Part shown: one piece after another, positions 1 to 7,600 of the stretch | Numbering within the stretch: the stretch's first letter is position 1 | Layout of the letters: the number at the start of each line of letters is the position of its first letter | From: Corynebacterium urogenitale | GTDB taxonomy: Bacteria; Actinomycetota; Actinomycetes; Mycobacteriales; Mycobacteriaceae | Length of the DNA: 64,000 nucleotides | Assembly (NCBI RefSeq): GCF_009026825.1 | Contig: NZ_CP045032.1 | Coordinates: 2,232,001 to 2,296,000, forward strand | Reading direction: 5' to 3' | Made by a program: the position numbers and the translations under genes | The notes under the pieces: generated by a model | Told to the model about the DNA's origin: nothing | Database searches by the model: none | What the model saw: the letters and a program-made list of their open reading frames with translations, nothing else

Positions 1-1052
1 CCGACGAATAGCATCGCGGCGGCAGCGGCACCCTTGTTATCCCCCACGATTTCAGCGGAGGCGGTGACGAGACCCTCAACCTCACCGGTAGCGGACATGA
101 CCGCGGCGAAGCCCTGAGCGGTGATCATGATGAAGCCAATCAGGGCCATCATGCGCATGCCGGAGGTGAAGACATCATCCGCCTGCTTCCAATTCACCGC
201 TCCCGTGAGCATGAAGATAGCCAGGCCCACGAGCGCGCCAATCAGCAGGGAATCTGCTTCCGTCTCCAGCTTCTGCATCATGATCTGCACCACGAAGGTG
301 GCAACCACCGCAATAATGGCGACGATGATCTTGTAGCGGGAGACTTCCTCTTCATCCTTCGCATCCGCGATGGGACGATCCTCGTAGGTGCGCGGCTTGC
401 GGTAAGAGATGAAGATCGCGATCAGCAGACCCGCGAGCATACCCAGAGCCGGGATACCCATGACCTGCATGATGTTAATTTCTGCGGTGTTCATCCCCGC
501 TGCTTCAATATTTCCAAGCAGGATCTCATTGAGGAAGATATTGCCGAAGCCCACAGGGATGTACATGTAGGTGGTGACCAGGCCGAAAGTCAGCACACAC
601 GTCACCAGACGGCGGTCCAGTTGCAGGCGGTTCATCACGGCCAGCAACGGCGGAATGATGAGCGGGATGAAGGCGATGTGCACCGGGATCAGGTTCTGGG
701 ACATGATGGCCATCGCGAGGATGCCCGCGACCATCAGCCACTTGGTCACACCAACTGCCTTGGATACCGTGCCCGGATCATCCTCGCCGATTTTGCTCAT
801 GACCCAGCGGGCGAGCAATGCCGGCAGGCCGGAGGAGGCCACCGCCATGGCAAAGGCGCCGAGCAAGGCGTAACTCAGTGCAATCTTTGCGCCTCCAGAT
901 AGCCCCTCCTGGAAGGCCACCATTGTGGCGTCGAGGCCGATACCACTGAGTAGGCCGCCGGTGAGCGCGCCGATGAACAGTGCCAGCACCACATGGACTC
1001 GTAAAACCGCGAGCACCAGCATGACGATCACGGCGATCAAAACAGCATTCAT
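1..1052 (-). CDS. Na+/H+ antiporter family protein (3' end outside window)
   Basis: About 350 codons are visible on the minus strand from ATG at 1052; the gene runs off the left edge. The N-terminus is a membrane segment beginning MNAVLIAVIVMLVLAVL, followed by many alternating hydrophobic stretches and a loop rich in acidic and basic residues near residue 230 (PIADAKDEEEVSRYK). The architecture fits the YuiF-like Na+/H+ antiporter family, whose members are inner-membrane cation or amino-acid exchangers. The substrate cannot be told from sequence. The call rests on overall hydropathy and recognisable family stretches such as SQNLIPVHIAFIPLIIPPLL. Confidence 0.75.
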   Translation of the reverse strand, partial: MNAVLIAVIVMLVLAVLRVHVVLALFIGALTGGLLSGIGLDATMVAFQEGLSGGAKIALSYALLGAFAMAVASSGLPALLARWVMSKIGEDDPGTVSKAVGVTKWLMVAGILAMAIMSQNLIPVHIAFIPLIIPPLLAVMNRLQLDRRLVTCVLTFGLVTTYMYIPVGFGNIFLNEILLGNIEAAGMNTAEINIMQVMGIPALGMLAGLLIAIFISYRKPRTYEDRPIADAKDEEEVSRYKIIVAIIAVVATFVVQIMMQKLETEADSLLIGALVGLAIFMLTGAVNWKQADDVFTSGMRMMALIGFIMITAQGFAAVMSATGEVEGLVTASAEIVGDNKGAAAAAMLFV

Positions 1053-1134
1053 GTCGAAAAATATACGTCAGCGTAAATACTTTTCACTACTTCCGGACGA
1101 ACTTCGGCGGAACGCGGGGGCAATGGCGCAAGAA

Positions 1135-2118
1135 TTATTCATTCGCGGGGAATTCGGGCAATACGTACTCACCGAGTTCCGCAAGTACCTCACTGGCCGG
1201 CCGATCACCCAACCGCAACCCGAAACTGAGGTGGTGCACCCCCATATCCCGCAGTGTGCCGAGCAGCTCTAGGAGATAGTTCCTCCCCAGGCGCATGCCC
1301 AAGTGCAGACCCTCCGGCTTCTTGTTCGGATCCTCTGCAAGATCCAACCCCATAGACTGTGCGAAGGGCTGGAACTCGCCACTACCATGCCGCTCGCACG
1401 CCGCATTCCACTGGGCGATAACCCCACGCTGCTGCTCGATCGGGGCGGTGTACGTCATCCAGCCGTGGCCATTTTCCGCACGCCACTCCATGGATTGCTG
1501 CGCACTGCCAATAACCAGCGTCGGCACCTCATCCGCCAGTGGTTTCGGCACCACATCCGCCGACCACATTCGGCCACGCGACCACTTGATGCCCCGCTGA
1601 TCCGTGGTCCACGCCTTCTTCAAAACACCGAAGTGCTCCCGAAAGACCTCTCCCCTCTTACCCACATCCAGGCCAAATGCGGGAAACTCTTCCGGGCGAT
1701 CACCGCTGGCCACGCCCAGCAACAGACGGCCACCGCTCAGGTGATCCACACTCGCCGCCTGCTTGGCCAGGATCAGCGGATGAGCCAAAGGCACGACAAT
1801 AGCTGCCGTTCCGAGGGCGATGCGTGACGTCGCCCCGCAAAGAAGGCCAAGATAAGTCCACGGGTCGAGAACCTGCCCCAGGTCCCCGAACGATGGCACG
1901 CGCAGAGGGACATCACGCAACCACAGCGCCGCGAACCCGGCGGCATCTGCCTGGTGGACCAGCTCCACTTGCTCGGTGAAGTCTGTGGCGCTCCCTTGCC
2001 CCGAACCAAGCGGGAGCGCCAAGCCCAGCGTCATCGTGCCCGGCGCGAAGGTACGCCTCCAACCAGGATTATTGCGGAAACTCCGGTCGGACAAGCTCAG
2101 CATTGAATGGTCTGACAC
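1135..2118 (-). CDS. LLM-class flavin-dependent oxidoreductase
   Basis: A 327-residue protein of the bacterial luciferase-like monooxygenase superfamily, expected to be a cytosolic TIM-barrel enzyme using reduced flavin. Family hallmarks include the LPLGSG start of the barrel, the substrate-side stretch GFAALWLRDVPLRVPSFGD, IALGTAAIVVPLAHPLILAKQ and the SGGRLLLGVASGD phosphate-binding loop. It most resembles the TIGR03571 type of LLM proteins. It lies 16 bp downstream of an uncharacterised gene on the same strand, which suggests co-transcription. The substrate is unknown. Confidence 0.85.
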   Translation of the reverse strand: MSDHSMLSLSDRSFRNNPGWRRTFAPGTMTLGLALPLGSGQGSATDFTEQVELVHQADAAGFAALWLRDVPLRVPSFGDLGQVLDPWTYLGLLCGATSRIALGTAAIVVPLAHPLILAKQAASVDHLSGGRLLLGVASGDRPEEFPAFGLDVGKRGEVFREHFGVLKKAWTTDQRGIKWSRGRMWSADVVPKPLADEVPTLVIGSAQQSMEWRAENGHGWMTYTAPIEQQRGVIAQWNAACERHGSGEFQPFAQSMGLDLAEDPNKKPEGLHLGMRLGRNYLLELLGTLRDMGVHHLSFGLRLGDRPASEVLAELGEYVLPEFPANE

Positions 2119-2127
2119 ACCCCGACC

Positions 2128-2904
2128 CTACTGCTCATCCGCGCGCTTATTCACCACGGGGAACATCTCCCGCTCCTTGGCCCAATCCTCATCCGATGGC
2201 GCGGGAACCCACGCTGGCAGCTTCTCGAACTGGGGTTCTACGTAATAACCCTGTTGGGCATCGCAGTGCGCCAGGAGCGAAACCCACGTTCGCCCCTCCA
2301 CCATGTAGGTCGCCAATTTGTGCGTGACGGTGAGCTCCTCCAGCTCTGGGAGCAGCTCCCCGTTATATGGCACCGGCTGCCCGCCATCGGCCGGAACACT
2401 CACCACACCCGCCTGCCGTTGGTCGCCAAGCAGCACCGCCCACAGCACCACGCGGGTGCCCAGCTTCTCCGACAGCGGCCGGAGCGCCTCGGCCAAGCTA
2501 CGCTCCGCGTTCCGGACGGCTTCTGGGGCGGCACTGGCAGTGTGTTCCCAGAGAAGCAGCACATCATTGCGCGGGAGCGTCTTTTGGGATTCGGCCAGGA
2601 CCGTCTCCATCGATTTATCCGCCAGCGGGGAAAGGAAGGCGATCTCGTAGCCGGAGTATTCTCGCCCCTCCGCGTATTCGGCGGCGTATTGATCGGCGTA
2701 GCCATGCTCGATGGCGCTCATGCACACGTTAAGGCGCTGCTGCGTCCAGGCCAGTCGCGGCTCAGCTGGTCCGTTGACGATATCCAGCGGCACATTGTAG
2801 CCCATGACCAACCCTCCACGTGGGGAAATGGCGAAGAAGTCGGGGGCCAGCGTTGCGTCGGCGTTCTGATCTTGCGGTTCCTGCGGAGTGGTCATGAGCT
2901 CCAT
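2128..2904 (-). CDS. hypothetical protein, about 258 aa
   Basis: A soluble acidic protein that I do not recognise. It has no membrane segments or signal peptide. ATG at 2904 is chosen over an upstream in-frame start because that one would run into the divergent enoyl-CoA hydratase; ATG 2895, three codons later, is equally possible. The start of the protein is Gln/Asp-rich (TTPQEPQDQNAD), followed by a globular domain. It is divergent from the hydratase across about 62 bp and upstream of the flavin oxidoreductase. Confidence 0.7.
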   Translation of the reverse strand: MELMTTPQEPQDQNADATLAPDFFAISPRGGLVMGYNVPLDIVNGPAEPRLAWTQQRLNVCMSAIEHGYADQYAAEYAEGREYSGYEIAFLSPLADKSMETVLAESQKTLPRNDVLLLWEHTASAAPEAVRNAERSLAEALRPLSEKLGTRVVLWAVLLGDQRQAGVVSVPADGGQPVPYNGELLPELEELTVTHKLATYMVEGRTWVSLLAHCDAQQGYYVEPQFEKLPAWVPAPSDEDWAKEREMFPVVNKRADEQ

Positions 2905-2966
2905 TGTGCCTGAAGGAATATGCGCAATGGGGCGTGAATGTCCCAGCGGTTGTCTACTGTGAGGGC

Positions 2967-3821
2967 ATGAACACGAGCACCAAGACCAGCGAGCCGCAGG
3001 CACTCGGGTCCGTCACCCTGTCCCGTGGCGAAGGCGACCTCGCGAATATCGCGTACCTGACCCTCAACCGGCCGGAGAAGCTCAATGGATTAACGCTGCC
3101 CATGCTGCGTGACCTGGTACGTCACGCCAAGGCGATCAAGGCCGATCGTGAGATCCGTGCCGTGATCGTCCGTGGTGCGCAGGGGAACTTCACCGCCGGT
3201 TTGGACTTCGCCACAGCACTGAAGAAGCCCGCCGATATCGCCAAGGCCTTCGTTTCCCTCCCATGGCGTGGAACGAACCTCTTCCAGGAGGGGCCGTGGT
3301 GCCTGCGCCGCCTACCGGTGCCCGTCATCGCCGCGGTGGAGGGCTACTGCTTCGGCGGTGGCGTGCAGATCGCCCTCGCGAGCGACTACCGCTTCACCAC
3401 GCCCGACGCCCAATGGTCCGTGTTGGAGGCCAAATGGGGCCTGATCCCCGATATGTCCGGCATCCAGTCACTCTCCCAGGTGCTGCCGATCGACGTGGCC
3501 AAGCGCTTGACCATCACCGGCGAGCAATTCGATGGTGCCCGCGCAGTGGAGTTGGGCGTGGCCAGCGAGGTCTCCGAAGATCCGCTAGCCAGCGCAGAGG
3601 AGCTCGCGCGGTTAATCCTCACCCGTTCACCCGATTCCGTGGCTTATGCCAAGCGACTCTTCGACGAGACGTGGACGTCCTCGGCACGCACCACATTCTT
3701 CAAGGAACGGCTGCGGCAGGCGCGCTTGCTGGCGTCGAAAAACACGAAGATCGCACAGAAGGCGGCGGCGAAGGCGAAGGGCATCGGCACCGCCGTGGCC
3801 TACCGCAAGCGTGGGGTCTAG
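2967..3821 (+). CDS. enoyl-CoA hydratase/isomerase family protein
   Basis: A 284-residue crotonase-fold enzyme acting on acyl-CoA thioesters in fatty-acid or related degradation. It shows the oxyanion-hole segments NFTAGLDFATAL and AVEGYCFGGGVQIALASDYR and the following helix AKWGLIPDMSGIQSLSQVL. The acidic residue pattern (Asp after IP) suggests an isomerase or dienoyl-CoA isomerase as readily as a classical hydratase. The start ATG at 2967 gives a Thr/Ser-rich N-terminus typical of corynebacterial proteins. The stop overlaps by 4 nt with that of the convergent CsoR-like gene. Confidence 0.85.
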   Translation: MNTSTKTSEPQALGSVTLSRGEGDLANIAYLTLNRPEKLNGLTLPMLRDLVRHAKAIKADREIRAVIVRGAQGNFTAGLDFATALKKPADIAKAFVSLPWRGTNLFQEGPWCLRRLPVPVIAAVEGYCFGGGVQIALASDYRFTTPDAQWSVLEAKWGLIPDMSGIQSLSQVLPIDVAKRLTITGEQFDGARAVELGVASEVSEDPLASAEELARLILTRSPDSVAYAKRLFDETWTSSARTTFFKERLRQARLLASKNTKIAQKAAAKAKGIGTAVAYRKRGV

Positions 3822-4087
3822 GCGAGGGAGAGGAAGAGCTTCTCCAATTCCTCTTCGTCCATCGCGGGCTCTTCACCGGCGGCGATGGCTTCCATGCAGG
3901 CGCGCATGTTGGTGGAGATCATCTTCACTCCAGCGCGGTCGAGTGCACTAGAAACGGCCGCGAGCTGCATCACAACATCTCGGCATTCGCGGTCTTCTTC
4001 GACCATCTTGATCACGCCATCCAGCTGCCCACGAGCGCGGCGGAGGCGCTGAAGGATCTTCTTCGAATCCTCTTCTGATACGTACAT
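3818..4087 (-). CDS. CsoR-family (DUF156) transcriptional repressor, C-N-C type
   Basis: An 89-residue all-helical DNA-binding protein of the CsoR/RcnR/FrmR/CstR family (start MYVSEEDSKKILQRLRRARG). Copper CsoR proteins use a Cys-His-Cys triad. Here Cys35 and Cys64 are present but the middle ligand position (residue 60, four before Cys64) is Asn. From what I know of the family, a Cys pair without His is the pattern of persulfide-sensing CstR-type members, so a reactive-sulfur or electrophile signal is more likely than copper. A 14-bp perfect palindrome lies 63-76 bp upstream and could be its own operator. No copper pump or sulfurtransferase gene is adjacent. Confidence 0.85.
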   Translation of the reverse strand: MYVSEEDSKKILQRLRRARGQLDGVIKMVEEDRECRDVVMQLAAVSSALDRAGVKMISTNMRACMEAIAAGEEPAMDEEELEKLFLSLA

Positions 4088-4149
4088 TCACTGGCCTTTC
4101 TTCGGCTATCTGCGGTTCAGGGCCGTGAGCCCAGCACTGCGCTTCAACT

Positions 4150-4163
4150 TACCCCATGGGGTA
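4150..4163. promoter_or_regulatory. candidate CsoR-family operator palindrome
   Basis: TACCCCATGGGGTA is a perfect 14-bp palindrome directly after the gluQ stop codon and upstream of the CsoR-like gene. Known CsoR-family operators have paired G/C tracts flanked by TA steps, which this matches. Autoregulation is inference. Confidence 0.6.
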
Positions 4164-5147
4164 TCAATGCGGGTGCCAGTTCACCGGATCCTTCGACAGC
4201 GCGGCAGGGTCGAACCCCACTGCCATCTCCTCAACCGACGCCACCAGCCCGCACCCCAAGCTCTCCCCAATCCATTGAAGAGCCGCGCGGGCACAGGTCG
4301 CCAGGTCCCCGCCTGGGACGAGTTCGCGCAAAGTCACGGCCCCATCGCGCTTGGCCAGGCGCTTGCCATTGGGGCCGAGGACGAGGGGCACGTGGATGTA
4401 CTCGGGGGGCTCGTAGCCCAGCAGGTGCGCTAAGTACGCCTGACGTGGGGCCGAACTCAGCAGGTCATCGCCGCGCACCACCTGGTCGATGCCCGCGAGG
4501 TGATCGTCCACCACCACGGCCAGGTTGTAGGCGAAGTCAGCGTCCGATACCTGGTTCGCGTTCCCGCCACGGCGCAACACCATGTCGTCCACATCCCCGG
4601 TGTAGGTGCCGTCGGTGGCCTCTGCGGAGAAGAGTTCGTGGACGCTCCACTTGCTCGCGTCCGCGCGCAGGCGCAGTGACGGTACGCGGCCTTGCTGGGC
4701 CAGTTCCTCACGCTTGGCGGCGCGCTGCTCCCCGGTGAGATCGCGACACGTTCCAGGATAGCTGCCGAGGATGGCATGCGGGGCGCGGGCGGCCTCCTGA
4801 ATGTCCTTCCGAGAGCAGTAGCACTCATAGACGAGCCCCTGGTCAGCAAGCATTTCCAGGGCGCGCTGGTAGTGCGGGACGGTGGCTTGCTGGGTCGGCA
4901 CGGGCTGTTCCCACTTCAAGCCGAGCGCGCCGAGATCCTCCAGCTGGCGGGTGGCGGCTTCGGCGGAGGACCTCTGGGCGTCGATGTCATCGATGCGCAT
5001 GCGGAAACCACGGCCGGTGTGGACGGCGAACAGGTACGCGAGCACTGCGGTGCGCAGGTTGCCCAAATGCAGATCCCCGGACGGGCTCGGCGCATAGCGA
5101 CCATAACCCGCGACAGGGGCAGCGGAAGCAGGTGGGGTCTCAGTCAC
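4164..5147 (-). CDS. gluQ: glutamyl-queuosine tRNA(Asp) synthetase
   Basis: A paralogue of the glutamyl-tRNA synthetase catalytic domain that activates glutamate and attaches it to the queuosine base of tRNA-Asp. It has the nucleotide-binding motif [18 protein letters not shown], the zinc-site pattern CYC ... YPGTC and the KMSKS equivalent [12 protein letters not shown]. There is no anticodon-binding domain, as expected (about 327 aa). GTG at 5147 is preferred because GGAGG lies just upstream; longer in-frame starts would overlap the divergent sirtuin. It lies about 1 kb from tgt, which acts in the same modification pathway. Confidence 0.9.
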   Translation of the reverse strand: MTETPPASAAPVAGYGRYAPSPSGDLHLGNLRTAVLAYLFAVHTGRGFRMRIDDIDAQRSSAEAATRQLEDLGALGLKWEQPVPTQQATVPHYQRALEMLADQGLVYECYCSRKDIQEAARAPHAILGSYPGTCRDLTGEQRAAKREELAQQGRVPSLRLRADASKWSVHELFSAEATDGTYTGDVDDMVLRRGGNANQVSDADFAYNLAVVVDDHLAGIDQVVRGDDLLSSAPRQAYLAHLLGYEPPEYIHVPLVLGPNGKRLAKRDGAVTLRELVPGGDLATCARAALQWIGESLGCGLVASVEEMAVGFDPAALSKDPVNWHPH

Positions 5148-5224
5148 GACCTCCACCGTAGCTGTCACAGCTGGCCCACACAGTGTCGCCCCGCTTGTCC
5201 CACTGCCTATTACCCTTGGCAACC

Positions 5225-6166
5225 GTGACCGATAGTTTCGCAACCGATCCCGTCATCGCCGAGGCCCACCGCGCAGCCCTACGCTCCATCCGCCGGGTCG
5301 TGGAGGAAACAGCGGAGCCGATGGCCCCTGGCGTCGCGCTGAAGAAAGTTGCCGAACAGCTGCAACGGGGTGGCGTGCTGGTCGTCACAGGCGCGGGGGT
5401 GAGCACGGATTCAGGGATTCCGGACTACCGCGGGCCCGCCGGATCGCTCACGCGGCACCGCCCCATGACCTACCAGGAATTTCTGCACCATCCCGGCGCG
5501 CGGAAACGGTACTGGGCGCGCAGCTTCGTCGGCTGGCGGCATATGGATCGAGCCGCGCCAAACAGCACGCACTACGCCATCGCTGAGCTGGAACACGAGG
5601 GCATGGTCAACGGCGTGATCACACAGAACGTAGATGGCTTGCACCGAGAGGCGGGCACGCGGCAGATCGTGGAGCTGCACGGCACGCTCGACCAGGTCAC
5701 CTGCCTGGACTGCGGCGCGCGGGAGGACCGCCACGAGTTCGACGAACGACTGGAAGCACTGAACCCCGGGTACATCGAATCCATCGGGCTGGACCCAAGC
5801 ATGGTGAACCCCGATGGCGACGTCACCCTGCCCGATGCGGCTATCGCGCGCTTCACGATGGCAACCTGCCTGCGCTGCGACTCGGAACGGTTGAAGCCCG
5901 GGGTGGTGTATTTCGGTGAACCCGTGCCAGCCGAGCGGAAGCAACGCTGCGACGCGCTGGTCGAGCAGTGCACATCCGTGCTGGTGGCGGGCAGCTCACT
6001 GGCGGTGATGAGTGGCTATCGGCCGGTGCTGTCCGCGATGAAGCAAGGTAAGCACGTCAGCGTGATCAACGGCGGGCCAGGGCGTGCGGACACGAAGGTG
6101 GACGTGCTGTGGCGCACCGGCGTGGGGCCGGCGTTTGGGGAGCTGCTCGACGCCGTGGGGTTGTAG
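5225..6166 (+). CDS. NAD-dependent protein deacylase, Sir2 family
   Basis: A cytosolic sirtuin of about 313 aa that removes acyl groups from lysine using NAD+. The NAD-binding motif [15 protein letters not shown] lies at about residues 55-69, followed by TQNVDGLH and the catalytic-His segment VELHGT. A zinc site is formed by CLDC and CLRC. GTG 5225 is taken as the start ([10 protein letters not shown]); an in-frame GTG at 5183 is an alternative. The gene sits between gluQ (divergent) and tgt (same strand). Confidence 0.9.
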   Translation: MTDSFATDPVIAEAHRAALRSIRRVVEETAEPMAPGVALKKVAEQLQRGGVLVVTGAGVSTDSGIPDYRGPAGSLTRHRPMTYQEFLHHPGARKRYWARSFVGWRHMDRAAPNSTHYAIAELEHEGMVNGVITQNVDGLHREAGTRQIVELHGTLDQVTCLDCGAREDRHEFDERLEALNPGYIESIGLDPSMVNPDGDVTLPDAAIARFTMATCLRCDSERLKPGVVYFGEPVPAERKQRCDALVEQCTSVLVAGSSLAVMSGYRPVLSAMKQGKHVSVINGGPGRADTKVDVLWRTGVGPAFGELLDAVGL

Positions 6167-6254
6167 GAGAACGCTGTAGGCAAAAGCGGACATCAAGGAC
6201 GGGGCGCGGGTGCGTCACCGGAATTGTCGCGGGTGGCAGGTAAGCTGTGCAACC

Positions 6255-7580
6255 ATGGACAACGCACGCCCAGACATCACCTTTGACCTGCACACGCGCC
6301 TGGCGGACACCCCCGATGGCAGCGCGCTCGCCAACCCAGACATCTCCGGCGAGAAGGCCCGCGAAGCGCAGGGGCGCACGGGCGTCATCCACACCCCGCA
6401 CGGGGATATCCAGACCCCAGCCTTTATCCCCGTGGGCACGAAAGCCACGGTCAAGACCCTCACCCCGGAGCAGGTTCGCTCCACCGGCGCGCAGGCGGTG
6501 CTCTCCAACGCATACCACCTCTACCTGCAGCCAGGACCGGACATTGTGGACGAGGCCGGTGGCGTGGGCGCCTTCGAGAACTGGCACGGCCCCACGTACA
6601 CGGACTCCGGCGGATTCCAGGTCATGAGCCTGGGTCAGGGCTTCAAGAAGGTGCTGGCCATGGACATGAAGGGCAAGTCGGAGAAGGACATCATCGCCCA
6701 GCAGCAAAAGCGCATGGCCGTTGTGGATGAGGAAGGGGTGGATTTCCGCAGCGTCATCGACGGCTCCAAGCACCGCTTCACCCCGGAGATCTCCATGCAG
6801 ATCCAGCATCAGCTGGGCGCGGACATCATGTTCGCCTTTGACGAGCTCACCACCCTGGCGAATACACGAAGCTACCAGGAGAAATCCGTGGAGCGCACGC
6901 ATCGCTGGGCGCGCCGCTGCATCGAGGAACACAACCGGCAAACCGCCGCCCGTGCGCACCGCCCGTTGCAATCGCTGTGGGGCGTGGTGCAGGGCGCCCA
7001 GTTCGAGGATTTACGACGCCAAGCAGCCCGTGGACTCGTAGAACTCTCCGAAGAATTTGAGCAGCGCGGCGAGCGCGGGTTCGGCGGCTTCGGCATCGGC
7101 GGCGCACTGGAAAAAGACCACCTGGGCACCATCACCAGCTGGGTCACCGAGGAACTGCCCGACCACAAGCCCCGCCACATGTTGGGTATCAGCGAGCCGG
7201 ACGACCTGTTCGTAGCCATCGCCGCCGGCGCAGACACCTTCGACTGCGTGGCACCCACGCGCCTCGCCCGGCGCGGTGGCGTGTACACACTCGACGGGCG
7301 GATGACCTTGACAAACGCCCGCTTCAAACGCGACTTCACCCCGATCGACGAAGCCGTGGGCGGCTACGTCAGCGAGAACTACACGCGCGCCTACCTACAC
7401 CACCTGCTGAAAGCCAAGGAATACTTGGCTGGCACGCTGTGCACCCTGCACAACGTGCACTTCATGGTGCGCCTGGTGGACAATATCCGCCAGTCCATCG
7501 AGGAAGGGCGCTTCCTCGAATACCGGGAGGAATTCATGTCGCGCTACTACGGCCCCGACTGGCAGCAGCGCCTCAGCTAG
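6255..7580 (+). CDS. tgt: tRNA-guanine transglycosylase (zinc cysteines missing)
   Basis: A 441-residue base-exchange enzyme that replaces guanine 34 in GUN anticodons with a queuosine precursor or queuine. The general acid/base loop DSGGFQVMSLG and the nucleophile loop FDCVAPTRLARRGGVYT are present. In the usual zinc motif, a CxCxxC followed by His, the three cysteine positions read Val, Gly and Ser (AVGGYVSENYTRAYL); the distal His in LHNVHF is retained. There is also an insertion after MSLG (KKVLAMDMKGKSEKD). ATG 6255 is chosen over an upstream GTG at 6210. It converges with the MmpL gene. Activity or substrate may differ from standard bacterial Tgt. Confidence 0.88.
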   Translation: MDNARPDITFDLHTRLADTPDGSALANPDISGEKAREAQGRTGVIHTPHGDIQTPAFIPVGTKATVKTLTPEQVRSTGAQAVLSNAYHLYLQPGPDIVDEAGGVGAFENWHGPTYTDSGGFQVMSLGQGFKKVLAMDMKGKSEKDIIAQQQKRMAVVDEEGVDFRSVIDGSKHRFTPEISMQIQHQLGADIMFAFDELTTLANTRSYQEKSVERTHRWARRCIEEHNRQTAARAHRPLQSLWGVVQGAQFEDLRRQAARGLVELSEEFEQRGERGFGGFGIGGALEKDHLGTITSWVTEELPDHKPRHMLGISEPDDLFVAIAAGADTFDCVAPTRLARRGGVYTLDGRMTLTNARFKRDFTPIDEAVGGYVSENYTRAYLHHLLKAKEYLAGTLCTLHNVHFMVRLVDNIRQSIEEGRFLEYREEFMSRYYGPDWQQRLS

Positions 7581-7600
7581 GGGTCACTGCTAAGCGTCGG

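Noticed and set aside
3818..4087. copper-sensing CsoR
   Set aside because: The essential His ligand is Asn and no copper ATPase or chaperone is adjacent.
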